Assembly: GCF_004354045.1 (NCBI RefSeq)
Contig: NZ_SMRT01000014.1
Coordinates: 1-64,000 of the forward strand
Direction: 5' to 3'
Origin: Paenibacillus piri
GTDB lineage: Bacteria > Bacillota > Bacilli > Paenibacillales > NBRC-103111
Length of the DNA stretch: 64,000 nucleotides
The translations under genes and the position numbers were made by a program. Of the stretch, positions 8,227 through 16,328 are shown in pieces (the stretch's first letter is position 1; each line of letters starts with the position of its first letter). The notes under the pieces were generated by a model, which did no database searches, was not told the DNA's origin, and was given only the letters and a program-made list of their open reading frames with translations.

Positions 8227-9744
8227 TTGTTTTCCCCGGTAAACCGCATTTGGATTTGCATGTTGGCATTGATTTGTATGTTCGTTGCCGGATGCGGCGA
8301 TGCCGCAGACTCTAACAAGCTGGCTGTCGCGCCGAATGATGAAAACGGCCATAAACCTTTTGCAATCCGGATGTTCGCTCCCAATTTTGAAGCGGAAGCT
8401 CTTAAGTCCAATAACGAAATCGTACAGGCCATACAAAATTATACGGGCGCCAAATTAAGCATCTCTTGGATTCCCAAAAGCGCATATGACGATAAAGTAG
8501 CGGCATCTATCGCATCGGGAGACGTTCCGCAGGCATTGATCATTCAAAACGACAGGACACAATTTATTATCGAGTCCGTTCGTTCCGGATTTTTTTGGGA
8601 AATCGGCCCGTTTTTGAAAGATTATAAAAATTTGAGCGGCCTCGATCCCGGTATTTTGAATAACATTTCGGTAGAAGGTAAAATTTACGGGCTATATCGG
8701 GCAAGAGATTTGGCTACCGGCGGATTTATTGTGAGAAAGGATTGGCTGGATCGTTTGAATTTGAAGGAACCCAGAACAATGGAAGACTTGTATCAAGTCA
8801 TGAAAGCATTCACGCGGAACGACCCGGATGCCAACGGGAAGAACGATACCGTCGGGCTGGCGTTGAACAAGCTGGATATTAAACCGGCGACACCCGGAGG
8901 CTTTGATCTGATCGTCAGCTATTTCGGCGGCCCGAACGGTTGGGAAGTGAATGCCGACGGCAAATTTATTCCAGATATCATGACCGGGGCGTACCTGGAC
9001 GCTTTAAAATTTTTCAAAAGGCTGTATGCTGAAAACTTGATGAATCAAGATTTTGCGATAACGAGCAAAGCGAGGGAATTGGTGTATAAGGGGAAAACGG
9101 GTGTTTTCCTTGAATCCAAAGCGGCGACGGTATTTGAAGGCGAGGCTAAAAAACATCATCCCGACGCCTTGATGGAGCCGATCAGCAGAATCGCGGGGCC
9201 GAAGGGGGAAAGGCTGCCTGCGGCAAGCGGTTATAACGGCGTCTTCATGTTTCCCAAAGCGAGCGTGAAAACGGAAGCGCAGCTGAGGGAGATTCTCGCA
9301 TTTTTCGATAAGCTTCTTGACCCTGCCATGCAGGATTTGTTCCAGTGGGGAATTGAAGGGAAGCACTACAAGGTCGAAAACGGCATGTACATACGGACCG
9401 ATACGAAAGCTTATCTGGCCAATAACGATATGCATCAAATCAAGCTGAGCACTTTGGATGCTACGATAGGCGACGTAAGCGCTTTGGAAAAAAAGCTGAT
9501 CGAGCAAAAGAAGGCTAATGTTAAAATTGCGGTGCCTAACCCTGCCATAGCGCTCTATTCCCCGACCTATACGGAAAAGGAAAACGTGCTGAACACGATT
9601 GTCAACGATGCCCGCACCCGGTTTATTATCGGCGATATCGATGAAGCGGGCTGGAAGGATGCCGTGGAGCAGTGGAAGAAAAATGGAGGCACGCAAGTAA
9701 TCGAGGAGTATGAGACGGCGTATGTAAAAAAACGCGGCAAGTGA
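8227..9744 (+). CDS. Lipoprotein sugar-binding protein, LplA-like (first of two in the cluster)
   Basis: This 505-residue protein has a lipoprotein signal with lipobox VAGC (Cys23) and the fold of large extracellular oligosaccharide-binding proteins. A TTG start is used after AGGAGGAATTTTCG. Residues 199-207 read DPDANGKND, matching the EF-hand-like calcium loop of alginate- and glycosaminoglycan-binding members. It is clearly paralogous to the lipoprotein at 14680: both share RSGxFWEIGPxLKxYxNLS and the calcium loop. It follows the AraC gene by 17 bp, so it is probably co-transcribed with the regulator rather than with the permeases. The ligand is unknown. Confidence 0.88.
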   Translation: MFSPVNRIWICMLALICMFVAGCGDAADSNKLAVAPNDENGHKPFAIRMFAPNFEAEALKSNNEIVQAIQNYTGAKLSISWIPKSAYDDKVAASIASGDVPQALIIQNDRTQFIIESVRSGFFWEIGPFLKDYKNLSGLDPGILNNISVEGKIYGLYRARDLATGGFIVRKDWLDRLNLKEPRTMEDLYQVMKAFTRNDPDANGKNDTVGLALNKLDIKPATPGGFDLIVSYFGGPNGWEVNADGKFIPDIMTGAYLDALKFFKRLYAENLMNQDFAITSKARELVYKGKTGVFLESKAATVFEGEAKKHHPDALMEPISRIAGPKGERLPAASGYNGVFMFPKASVKTEAQLREILAFFDKLLDPAMQDLFQWGIEGKHYKVENGMYIRTDTKAYLANNDMHQIKLSTLDATIGDVSALEKKLIEQKKANVKIAVPNPAIALYSPTYTEKENVLNTIVNDARTRFIIGDIDEAGWKDAVEQWKKNGGTQVIEEYETAYVKKRGK

Positions 9745-9801
9745 GCAAAAAGCGCCTCCTGCAGGAAAACGGGCAAAATGGAAGCGGAAAATGGATTCCG
9801 G

Positions 9802-9940
9802 CATAATCATTCGTCGTATCAGCGGCATCATCGGCTGAAACGGCGGATGATTTTTGTTCTAAGCAGATGATTATGGATGTTTGATAATGATTATGGGCTC
9901 TTTCCAGCCTTAATAGGCGAATATCTTAAAATGATTATGG
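9802..9940. promoter_or_regulatory. Four ATGATTATG-type repeats upstream of the GH2 gene
   Basis: ATGATTATGG occurs at 9867-9876, 9887-9896 and 9931-9940 in direct orientation (spacings 20 and 44 bp), and CATAATCAT, its inverse, at 9802-9810. The 20-bp spacing equals two helical turns, fitting binding of an AraC-type dimer. A weak -10 (TATGTT, 9961-9966) lies 20 bp after the last copy. The cluster's own AraC regulator is the likely binder, by inference. Confidence 0.5.
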
Positions 9941-10007
9941 CTGTAACGGCTCCCCTCCGGTATGTTCATAGTGAATGATAGAGCATATAAGGGGAGCGGG
10001 GATAGCT

Positions 10008-12770
10008 ATGCGTGAGAAACATGCGAACAGGATACAAAAAACGATCAATCGTGATTGGAAGTTTAATTACTATCCTTCGGAAGAAGAAGATTTATCGCCG
10101 ATCGCGGCCGATTTCGATGACCGGGCATGGCCCGCCATCGCCGTTCCGCACACATGGAGCACTTATGAAACGACGGGAGAGCTGCACCCGTTTATCCGAA
10201 ACCCTTCGGAAAAAGACGGTTCCTTCTGGTGGTACGGCTGGGGCTGGTACAGGAAGAAGTTTACGCTCGATGCCCGCTACCGTTCGAAAAAGATTTTCAT
10301 CGAGTTTGACGGCGTGCAAAAGTATTCGAAAGTTTGGTTGAACGGACAATTTGCCGGCGAGCATAAAGGCGGATTCACTTCATTTTATTGCGATGTGACG
10401 GACGCCGTACAATTCGATCGGGAAAACATACTGGCCGTCGAGGTGTCCAATCGGCGCAATGACCTTTTCGGAGGCATACCGCCGATGACGGCAGGCAATT
10501 GGAACATGTACGGCGGCATTTACCGCGATGTGCGGATCGTCATTAAAGACAAGCTGCACATACCGTTCCAAGGCTCAGCCTTGCATGAGGGCGGCACGTT
10601 CATTACGACACCCGATCTGTCGGCGGCCGGAGGGAACGTGCGGGTGCGTACCTTTGTCAAGAATGAATATGAAACGGAAGTAGACTGCCGATTGAATACG
10701 CGGATATGGGGGCCCGACGGCACGCTTGTTACCGGCATGATGTCGGAACGACGGCTGGCCGCCGGCGAGCTGGCGGAGTTCGATCAGACGAGCGGCCGCA
10801 TCGATCGTCCGCAGCTGTGGAGCCCCGAAACGCCGGCGCTGTACAAAGTCACTTCCGATTTGGAGCTGGGTGGCCGCTCGACCGACCAATTTGCCAGCAC
10901 ATTCGGCTTCCGTTGGTTCGAATGGAACTATTCCGAAAATCAGTTGTATTTGAACGGGAAACGTACCCCTATCCACGGTTCGAACCGACATCAGGAATAC
11001 CCATGGCTGGGAGATGCGCTGCCGAAATGGATGCATGGCAGAGATTTGCGCGACATCCGCTTTAACCTCGGCTTCAACTTTATGCGGACATGCCATTACA
11101 ATCAGGATCCTTATGTTTACGATCTGTGCGACCAATACGGTATATTGATCTGCGAGGAAGTTCCCAATATTAAAAATATTGCGTTCGGCGCGGATATACA
11201 GGAGCAGCACGTCCGTGAAATGATCCGCCGGGACCGCAATCATCCAAGCATTATTATGTGGAGCATGGGCAACGAAACCAACCATGCCGCCGATCCGCGG
11301 TGGGCCTATGCGGAGGACGACACCCGCATCCTTCATTGCCGCCATTGCGCCGGCATGGGAGAAGATTTGCCGCATACCCACCGACAGATGCTGATGGAGC
11401 ATATGCTGCGCTGCACGGTTCGCGGCTGGTACAACGCCGATGTGAAGCCGTTGGAGCCGGCGAATCACCAGCATACCGGGCACGAGGAATGGCAGCACGA
11501 CCAATCGCTCACGAGGAACGGGGAGCGGCTGCTCGCGATCAACGGCGGCAAATGGCTCTATGCCGATCACGGCTGCGACCGGGAATATTTAAACAGCCCG
11601 CTGAATCATATCAACCCGAAGGGGTGGGTGGACGGCTACCGGATGCCGAAATATTTGTACTACTTGTGGCAGGCCAATTGGTCCCGGAAGACGATGGCGT
11701 TCATTCATCCTTACGATTGGACCTCCCGCTATTTGGGACAGCGGCGGAACATCACGGTCAACAGCAACTGCGATGAAGTCGCCTTGTATGTGAACGGCCG
11801 GGCAATCGGCAGCCTCCATCCGGCGGAAAGCAATGACTTTACGGTTGTATTTACCGATGTACCGGTCGAAGAGGGAACGGTTGCCGCGATCGGTACGCGA
11901 AACGGCGAGAGCGTGAGGAATGAGGTCGTCATGGCCGGGGCTCCCGCCAAGCTGGCCGTATCCGCCTCCCATATGCGAATTCCGGCGGACCGGTCGGGCA
12001 TCGTCCTTATGACCGTCGATATCGTTGACGAGCATGGGGTACATGTGTACGGCGCGACCAACGATTTGCACTTTAAGCTCGATGGCCCCGCCAAGCTGGT
12101 CGGACCGGACTGCTACATATCCGATACCCATAAATGCAACGAGATGGAAGGAACCATGTATATCGACGCGCCGGTTTCCGTACCGGTCCGTTCTACCGAA
12201 ACAGCGGGTACCATCCGCTTTATCGTTTCCTCGCCGGGTCTGCAGTCGGCGACTATCGAAATCGAAGCTGTTGCGCCCGCGCAGGACACGGTCGAGGGGA
12301 TCGCGGAGCCGCCGGTGACAGGCGGTTTACTGACAATCAAAGCCAGTTCGGAATCGGCAGGCGCGGAATCGTCGCAGCAAGCCGATCACCTGGAAGATTC
12401 GGTTGAAGATATCGATTTCAGGGGAGCGGATGAAGCGTCGTACGCAGAAAAGATGTCCAAATGGATATGGCAGCGGAATTTGCATATAAACGTAGGAACC
12501 CCCGCATTTGCCGCATTAGTCGATGCGATGGTCGTGCAGCTGAAGAAAGACCGCGGCTTGACCGTAGCCGACGATTACAATTTCATTATCGGGCATTTTA
12601 ACGATTGCTGCCGCATTCTGGCGTTTATACATGCACGGAAATGGAATGGACAGCTCAAGCAAAAGCTGGCGCACGACTACATCGACGCCATAATTACCCG
12701 CGGCGTTGCAATGGACGTACTTCACGAGATCAATCGGCTTTCCGACGAGAATCTGAATCTGAATCGGTAA
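10008..12770 (+). CDS. Glycoside hydrolase family 2-like protein, cytoplasmic, atypical nucleophile
   Basis: The 920-residue protein has GH2 order: jelly-roll sugar-binding domain (about 15-190), Ig-like domain, TIM barrel (about 290-560), further beta domains and a C-terminal helical tail (about 820-920). The acid/base motif MGNET is present (Glu423). About 97 residues on, where GH2 enzymes have the nucleophile in an E-Y/F-G motif, this protein reads ADHG (Asp520). Between them lies a Cys/His-rich stretch (CRHC, then several His). There is no signal peptide, so it should act on imported oligosaccharides. ATG 10008 follows GGGGATAGCT; an upstream in-frame start at 9975 has no such site. The permease genes follow 28 bp downstream. 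Confidence 0.8.
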   Translation: MREKHANRIQKTINRDWKFNYYPSEEEDLSPIAADFDDRAWPAIAVPHTWSTYETTGELHPFIRNPSEKDGSFWWYGWGWYRKKFTLDARYRSKKIFIEFDGVQKYSKVWLNGQFAGEHKGGFTSFYCDVTDAVQFDRENILAVEVSNRRNDLFGGIPPMTAGNWNMYGGIYRDVRIVIKDKLHIPFQGSALHEGGTFITTPDLSAAGGNVRVRTFVKNEYETEVDCRLNTRIWGPDGTLVTGMMSERRLAAGELAEFDQTSGRIDRPQLWSPETPALYKVTSDLELGGRSTDQFASTFGFRWFEWNYSENQLYLNGKRTPIHGSNRHQEYPWLGDALPKWMHGRDLRDIRFNLGFNFMRTCHYNQDPYVYDLCDQYGILICEEVPNIKNIAFGADIQEQHVREMIRRDRNHPSIIMWSMGNETNHAADPRWAYAEDDTRILHCRHCAGMGEDLPHTHRQMLMEHMLRCTVRGWYNADVKPLEPANHQHTGHEEWQHDQSLTRNGERLLAINGGKWLYADHGCDREYLNSPLNHINPKGWVDGYRMPKYLYYLWQANWSRKTMAFIHPYDWTSRYLGQRRNITVNSNCDEVALYVNGRAIGSLHPAESNDFTVVFTDVPVEEGTVAAIGTRNGESVRNEVVMAGAPAKLAVSASHMRIPADRSGIVLMTVDIVDEHGVHVYGATNDLHFKLDGPAKLVGPDCYISDTHKCNEMEGTMYIDAPVSVPVRSTETAGTIRFIVSSPGLQSATIEIEAVAPAQDTVEGIAEPPVTGGLLTIKASSESAGAESSQQADHLEDSVEDIDFRGADEASYAEKMSKWIWQRNLHINVGTPAFAALVDAMVVQLKKDRGLTVADDYNFIIGHFNDCCRILAFIHARKWNGQLKQKLAHDYIDAIITRGVAMDVLHEINRLSDENLNLNR

Positions 12771-12798
12771 CATTCAAAAAAACTTAAAGGAGGCAACC

Positions 12799-13722
12799 AT
12801 GCTGACGAAATCGCGCCCGTCGCAGCTTATCGCTTACGCTATCAAGCATCGCTGGCTGTACATCATGCTGTTCCCGGGGATCTTATACTATATCATCTTC
12901 AAATACATTCCCATTTGGGGAGTGTTGATCGCTTTTCAAAATTACCAGCCCTTTCTCGGTTTTTTCGGAAGCAAATGGGTCGGATTTCAACATTTCGAAC
13001 GCTTTTTTACGATGCCCGACTTTTGGATGCTGCTGCGCAACACGTTAATTATGGCCTTTTATAATATCGCTTTCTTCTTTCCGATGCCGATTATTGTTGC
13101 GCTTATGTTAAATGAAATAGCCAAGGAGACGTTCAAACGTTTTGTGCAGACCATGGTATATGTGCCGCATTTTGTCTCCTGGGTCGTCGTCGTCGGCCTG
13201 TCCTATATTTTTTTAACGACGGAAGGTGGCCTTATCAATGAATTGATCGCTGCGTATGGCGGGCAAAAAATTCCGTTTTTACTAAGCGCCGATTTGTTCC
13301 GTTCGATGATTATTTCACAAACGCTGTGGAAGGAAACCGGTTGGGGAACGATTATTTTTTTGGCGGCGCTGGCGGGCGTAGATCCGCAATTGTACGAAGC
13401 TGCCCGCATGGACGGAGCCGGACGGCTGCGTCAAATCTGGCATATCACTTTGCCGGCTATCCGCAGTACGATCATTATTTTGCTTATTTTGCGGGTCGGT
13501 CATTTTCTCGATACCGGGTTTGAGCATATTTGGCTCATGTTGAACGCCATGAACCGCCAGGTGGGCGAAGTATTCGACACGTACGTGTACACGGTCGGTA
13601 TTACCCAGGGACAGTTCAGCTTTACAACGGCTGTCGGTTTGTTCAAATCCGTCGTCGGTCTCATTCTCGTGCTCGCGACTAACAAATTGGCCAAGAAACT
13701 CGGCGAGGAAGGACTATATTAA
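12799..13722 (+). CDS. Carbohydrate ABC permease, LplB type
   Basis: This 307-residue inner-membrane protein has about six membrane segments. It opens with the family hallmark FKYIPIWGVLIAFQNYQPFLGF and carries the EAA cytoplasmic loop (YEAARMDGAGRLRQIWHITLP) that docks the ATPase. It forms the import channel with the permease encoded 28 bp downstream. AAAGGAGG lies 10 bp before the ATG. No ATPase gene is present in the cluster. Confidence 0.93.
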   Translation: MLTKSRPSQLIAYAIKHRWLYIMLFPGILYYIIFKYIPIWGVLIAFQNYQPFLGFFGSKWVGFQHFERFFTMPDFWMLLRNTLIMAFYNIAFFFPMPIIVALMLNEIAKETFKRFVQTMVYVPHFVSWVVVVGLSYIFLTTEGGLINELIAAYGGQKIPFLLSADLFRSMIISQTLWKETGWGTIIFLAALAGVDPQLYEAARMDGAGRLRQIWHITLPAIRSTIIILLILRVGHFLDTGFEHIWLMLNAMNRQVGEVFDTYVYTVGITQGQFSFTTAVGLFKSVVGLILVLATNKLAKKLGEEGLY

Positions 13723-13750
13723 TGCGACTAATGCGAAAGGAAGAACACCT

Positions 13751-14632
13751 ATGGTAAAGGACAGAACGATTGGAAGCATCCTGTTTGATTGCATCAATTA
13801 TACGCTGCTGCTGTTGTTTGCGCTCGCTGCCGCCATTCCGTTCGTATATACGATAGCCGGTTCATTCTCCACCGCACAAGAGCTGCTGGAAAAGGGCTTC
13901 ATTCTGTTCCCTACGAAATTCTCACTGGAGTCGTACCGGTACATTTTCTCTACGAACACGCTCATCCGCAGCTTGCTGGTGACGATTTTTATAACCGTCA
14001 TGGGCACATTGTTTAATTTGGTGTTTACGGTGCTGATGGCTTATCCTTTGGCCAAAAAAGGGCTGAAAGGCCGCAATACGATCATGCTGATGATTATTTT
14101 CTCCATGCTGTTCAGCGGCGGCATGATCCCGTCTTTTCTGGTCGTCAAAGCATTGGGGCTACTGAACAGCTACTGGGCGGTCATTATTCCAAGCGCTATC
14201 AATTCGTTCAATCTCATCGTGATCAAAAATTTTTTCCAGCAGCTTCCCGAAGGCTTGGAGGAATCGGCACAAATTGACGGCTGCAACGAGCTCCAAATAT
14301 TAGTTCGGATTGTGCTGCCTTTGTCCACGCCCGCGCTGGCGACATTTTCGCTCTTTTATGCGGTCGGTCACTGGAATACGTTTATGAGCGCCATTTTATA
14401 CATTAACAATTCCAGCAAATGGCCGATCCAGGTGCTTCTGCGGCAAATCGTCATCCTGGCGCAGGGAGGCATCGGCGATTCGCAGGACTTTAGCCCGGAA
14501 TATGTCGCGCCGCCTGCGGAAACGATCAAAATGGCTGTTATTGTCGTTTCAACCGTACCGATTTTGCTGGTTTACCCTTTTTTGCAAAAGCATTTTGCCA
14601 AAGGTGTCATGCTCGGCTCTGTCAAAGGGTGA
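13751..14632 (+). CDS. Carbohydrate ABC permease, LplC/YtcP type
   Basis: This 293-residue partner permease has about six membrane segments, the EAA loop EESAQIDGCNELQILVRIVL, and the characteristic C-terminus FLQKHFAKGVMLGSVKG shared by the other three second permeases of this class in the window. It pairs with the LplB-type protein just upstream. The lipoprotein gene follows 47 bp downstream, giving permease-permease-lipoprotein order. Confidence 0.93.
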   Translation: MVKDRTIGSILFDCINYTLLLLFALAAAIPFVYTIAGSFSTAQELLEKGFILFPTKFSLESYRYIFSTNTLIRSLLVTIFITVMGTLFNLVFTVLMAYPLAKKGLKGRNTIMLMIIFSMLFSGGMIPSFLVVKALGLLNSYWAVIIPSAINSFNLIVIKNFFQQLPEGLEESAQIDGCNELQILVRIVLPLSTPALATFSLFYAVGHWNTFMSAILYINNSSKWPIQVLLRQIVILAQGGIGDSQDFSPEYVAPPAETIKMAVIVVSTVPILLVYPFLQKHFAKGVMLGSVKG

Positions 14633-14679
14633 GCTTCGATACATAAAATCATTAAATAACAAGTAGGAGGCAGTTACCC

Positions 14680-16212
14680 ATGAATACAAAGAGAAAAATG
14701 GCTGCGACGATGGCTGCGTTAAGTTTGCTGGCTGCGGTTGCGGTTGGCTGCAGCGGCAAGCAGGAGACAGCGGCGACCGGCAATGCGCAGCAAGCGCCGG
14801 ATGGAGCCCCGGCAGGGGCACAACCGGGCACCCCGCTGAAAATGACCATGTCAAACGTATATTTTACTACCGAAGCGCCGAAGAGCGACAGCGAATTTAT
14901 GAAAAAGTTTGAAGAGCTGACCAATACCAAGATGGAAATTACATGGATTCCGAATCCTGCGATTGCCGACAAAATGACGGCGATGATCGCAGGAAACGAG
15001 CTGCCGCAAGTATTCTTTGTCGTTGATAAATCCCCTGTCGTCGTGAATGCGATCCGCTCCGGCATGTTCTGGGAAATCGGCCCGTTGTTAAAGCAGTATC
15101 CCAATTTAAGCAAAATGCCGGAATTAAGCCTGCAGAACACATCGATCGACGGCAAGCTGTACGCCATTCCGAAGCTGCGCGAGCTGACGCGCGACGGTAT
15201 CGTCTTCCGTAAAGATTGGCTGGATAATGTAGGTTTAAAGGAGCCGCAGACGCTGGATGATCTGCTGAAGGTGCTCAAAGCGTTTACGGAAAACGATCCC
15301 GATAAAAACGGCAAAAACGATACGTACGCTTTCGCCTCAAAGGGGCCTGTGCCGACAGGGTTCAAGCATTTTATGATGTATTACGGGGGCTCGAACGAGT
15401 GGGAGGTAAAGGATGGCAAATTTACGCCTGATTTCATGACTCCAACCTATATGGAGGTTATGAAATTATATCGCCAAATGTATCAGGATAAATGGTTCAA
15501 TCAGGATTTCGCGGTGCTCAGCGACAGCACCACTCTGATTAATAAAGGCAAAGCCGGCGTCTACTTTAATGTATTGGACGACGTAAGCTCCCGTTTTACC
15601 GAGCTGCAGAAATCGAACCCGAGCGCCGTGCTGGATGTGATCGGTCCGATCGAAGGAAAGAACGGGAAAAGAATTCAGGCCGGTTCCGGTTATAACGGGA
15701 TGTATTTATTCCCGAAAACGAGCATCAAAACGGAAGCCGATTTAAAGCAAGTATTAGCGCGTCTCGATAAATTTGCCGATCCGGCCGTTCAAAACTTGCT
15801 GGCTTGGGGAATTGAAGGCAAGCATTACAAGTTGGACAACGGCAAGCCTGTCCGTTTGGACGATAAAGTGTGGAACGACGAAATATGGGCGCCCTACAAC
15901 CAGCTCCGCTTTGACCGCGGCGAGCTGGCAACAAAGGGCGAAGAGTCGGCTATCATCAAAAAATACAAACAATTGCAGAGCGATGACGTGAAATATGCCG
16001 TTTCGCGGCCCATCGATCCGTACAACTCGGATACGATGAATTCGCAAGGGAAGCAGCTGACCAAGCTGATCGACGACGCCCGCGTCAAGTTTATTATGGG
16101 GCAGCTGGACGAAGCCGGATTCAACAAAGTAGTGGAACAATGGTTGAAGGAAGGCGGCAGCAAAGTCATTGAGGAGTACAACGCGGAGTACGCCAAAGCG
16201 GGTAAAAAATAA
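14680..16212 (+). CDS. Lipoprotein sugar-binding protein, LplA-like (second in the cluster)
   Basis: This 510-residue lipoprotein has lipobox VAVGC (Cys24) followed by a Gln/Ala/Gly linker. Residues 206-214 read DPDKNGKND, the same calcium loop as its paralogue at 8227. AGGAGG lies 9 bp before the ATG. Its position right after the two permeases makes it the likely main binding protein for this importer; the one at 8227 may serve the sensor kinase-like regulator or a second ligand. A 10-bp inverted repeat follows the stop. Confidence 0.92.
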   Translation: MNTKRKMAATMAALSLLAAVAVGCSGKQETAATGNAQQAPDGAPAGAQPGTPLKMTMSNVYFTTEAPKSDSEFMKKFEELTNTKMEITWIPNPAIADKMTAMIAGNELPQVFFVVDKSPVVVNAIRSGMFWEIGPLLKQYPNLSKMPELSLQNTSIDGKLYAIPKLRELTRDGIVFRKDWLDNVGLKEPQTLDDLLKVLKAFTENDPDKNGKNDTYAFASKGPVPTGFKHFMMYYGGSNEWEVKDGKFTPDFMTPTYMEVMKLYRQMYQDKWFNQDFAVLSDSTTLINKGKAGVYFNVLDDVSSRFTELQKSNPSAVLDVIGPIEGKNGKRIQAGSGYNGMYLFPKTSIKTEADLKQVLARLDKFADPAVQNLLAWGIEGKHYKLDNGKPVRLDDKVWNDEIWAPYNQLRFDRGELATKGEESAIIKKYKQLQSDDVKYAVSRPIDPYNSDTMNSQGKQLTKLIDDARVKFIMGQLDEAGFNKVVEQWLKEGGSKVIEEYNAEYAKAGKK

Positions 16213-16243
16213 GCCGGTCCGCGAACGAATGGTTGCTGCACTT

Positions 16244-16280
16244 CTCTGCTATGCTCGCCTTATCTCGCCGCATAGCAGAG
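16244..16280 (+). terminator. Stem-loop after the second lipoprotein gene
   Basis: CTCTGCTATG (16244-16253) pairs perfectly with CATAGCAGAG (16271-16280) across a 17-nt loop. No T-run follows, so it is more likely an RNA-stabilising or attenuating hairpin between the lipoprotein and the secreted-protein gene than a full terminator. Confidence 0.5.
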
Positions 16281-16328
16281 AGGTTAGTGATACAAAAATG
16301 AACAAAAACATGAGAGGAGCTGTTATTT

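Noticed and set aside
10575..11570. 331-codon minus-strand frame
   Set aside because: It lies wholly within the GH2-like gene and shows no recognisable domain or start signal.
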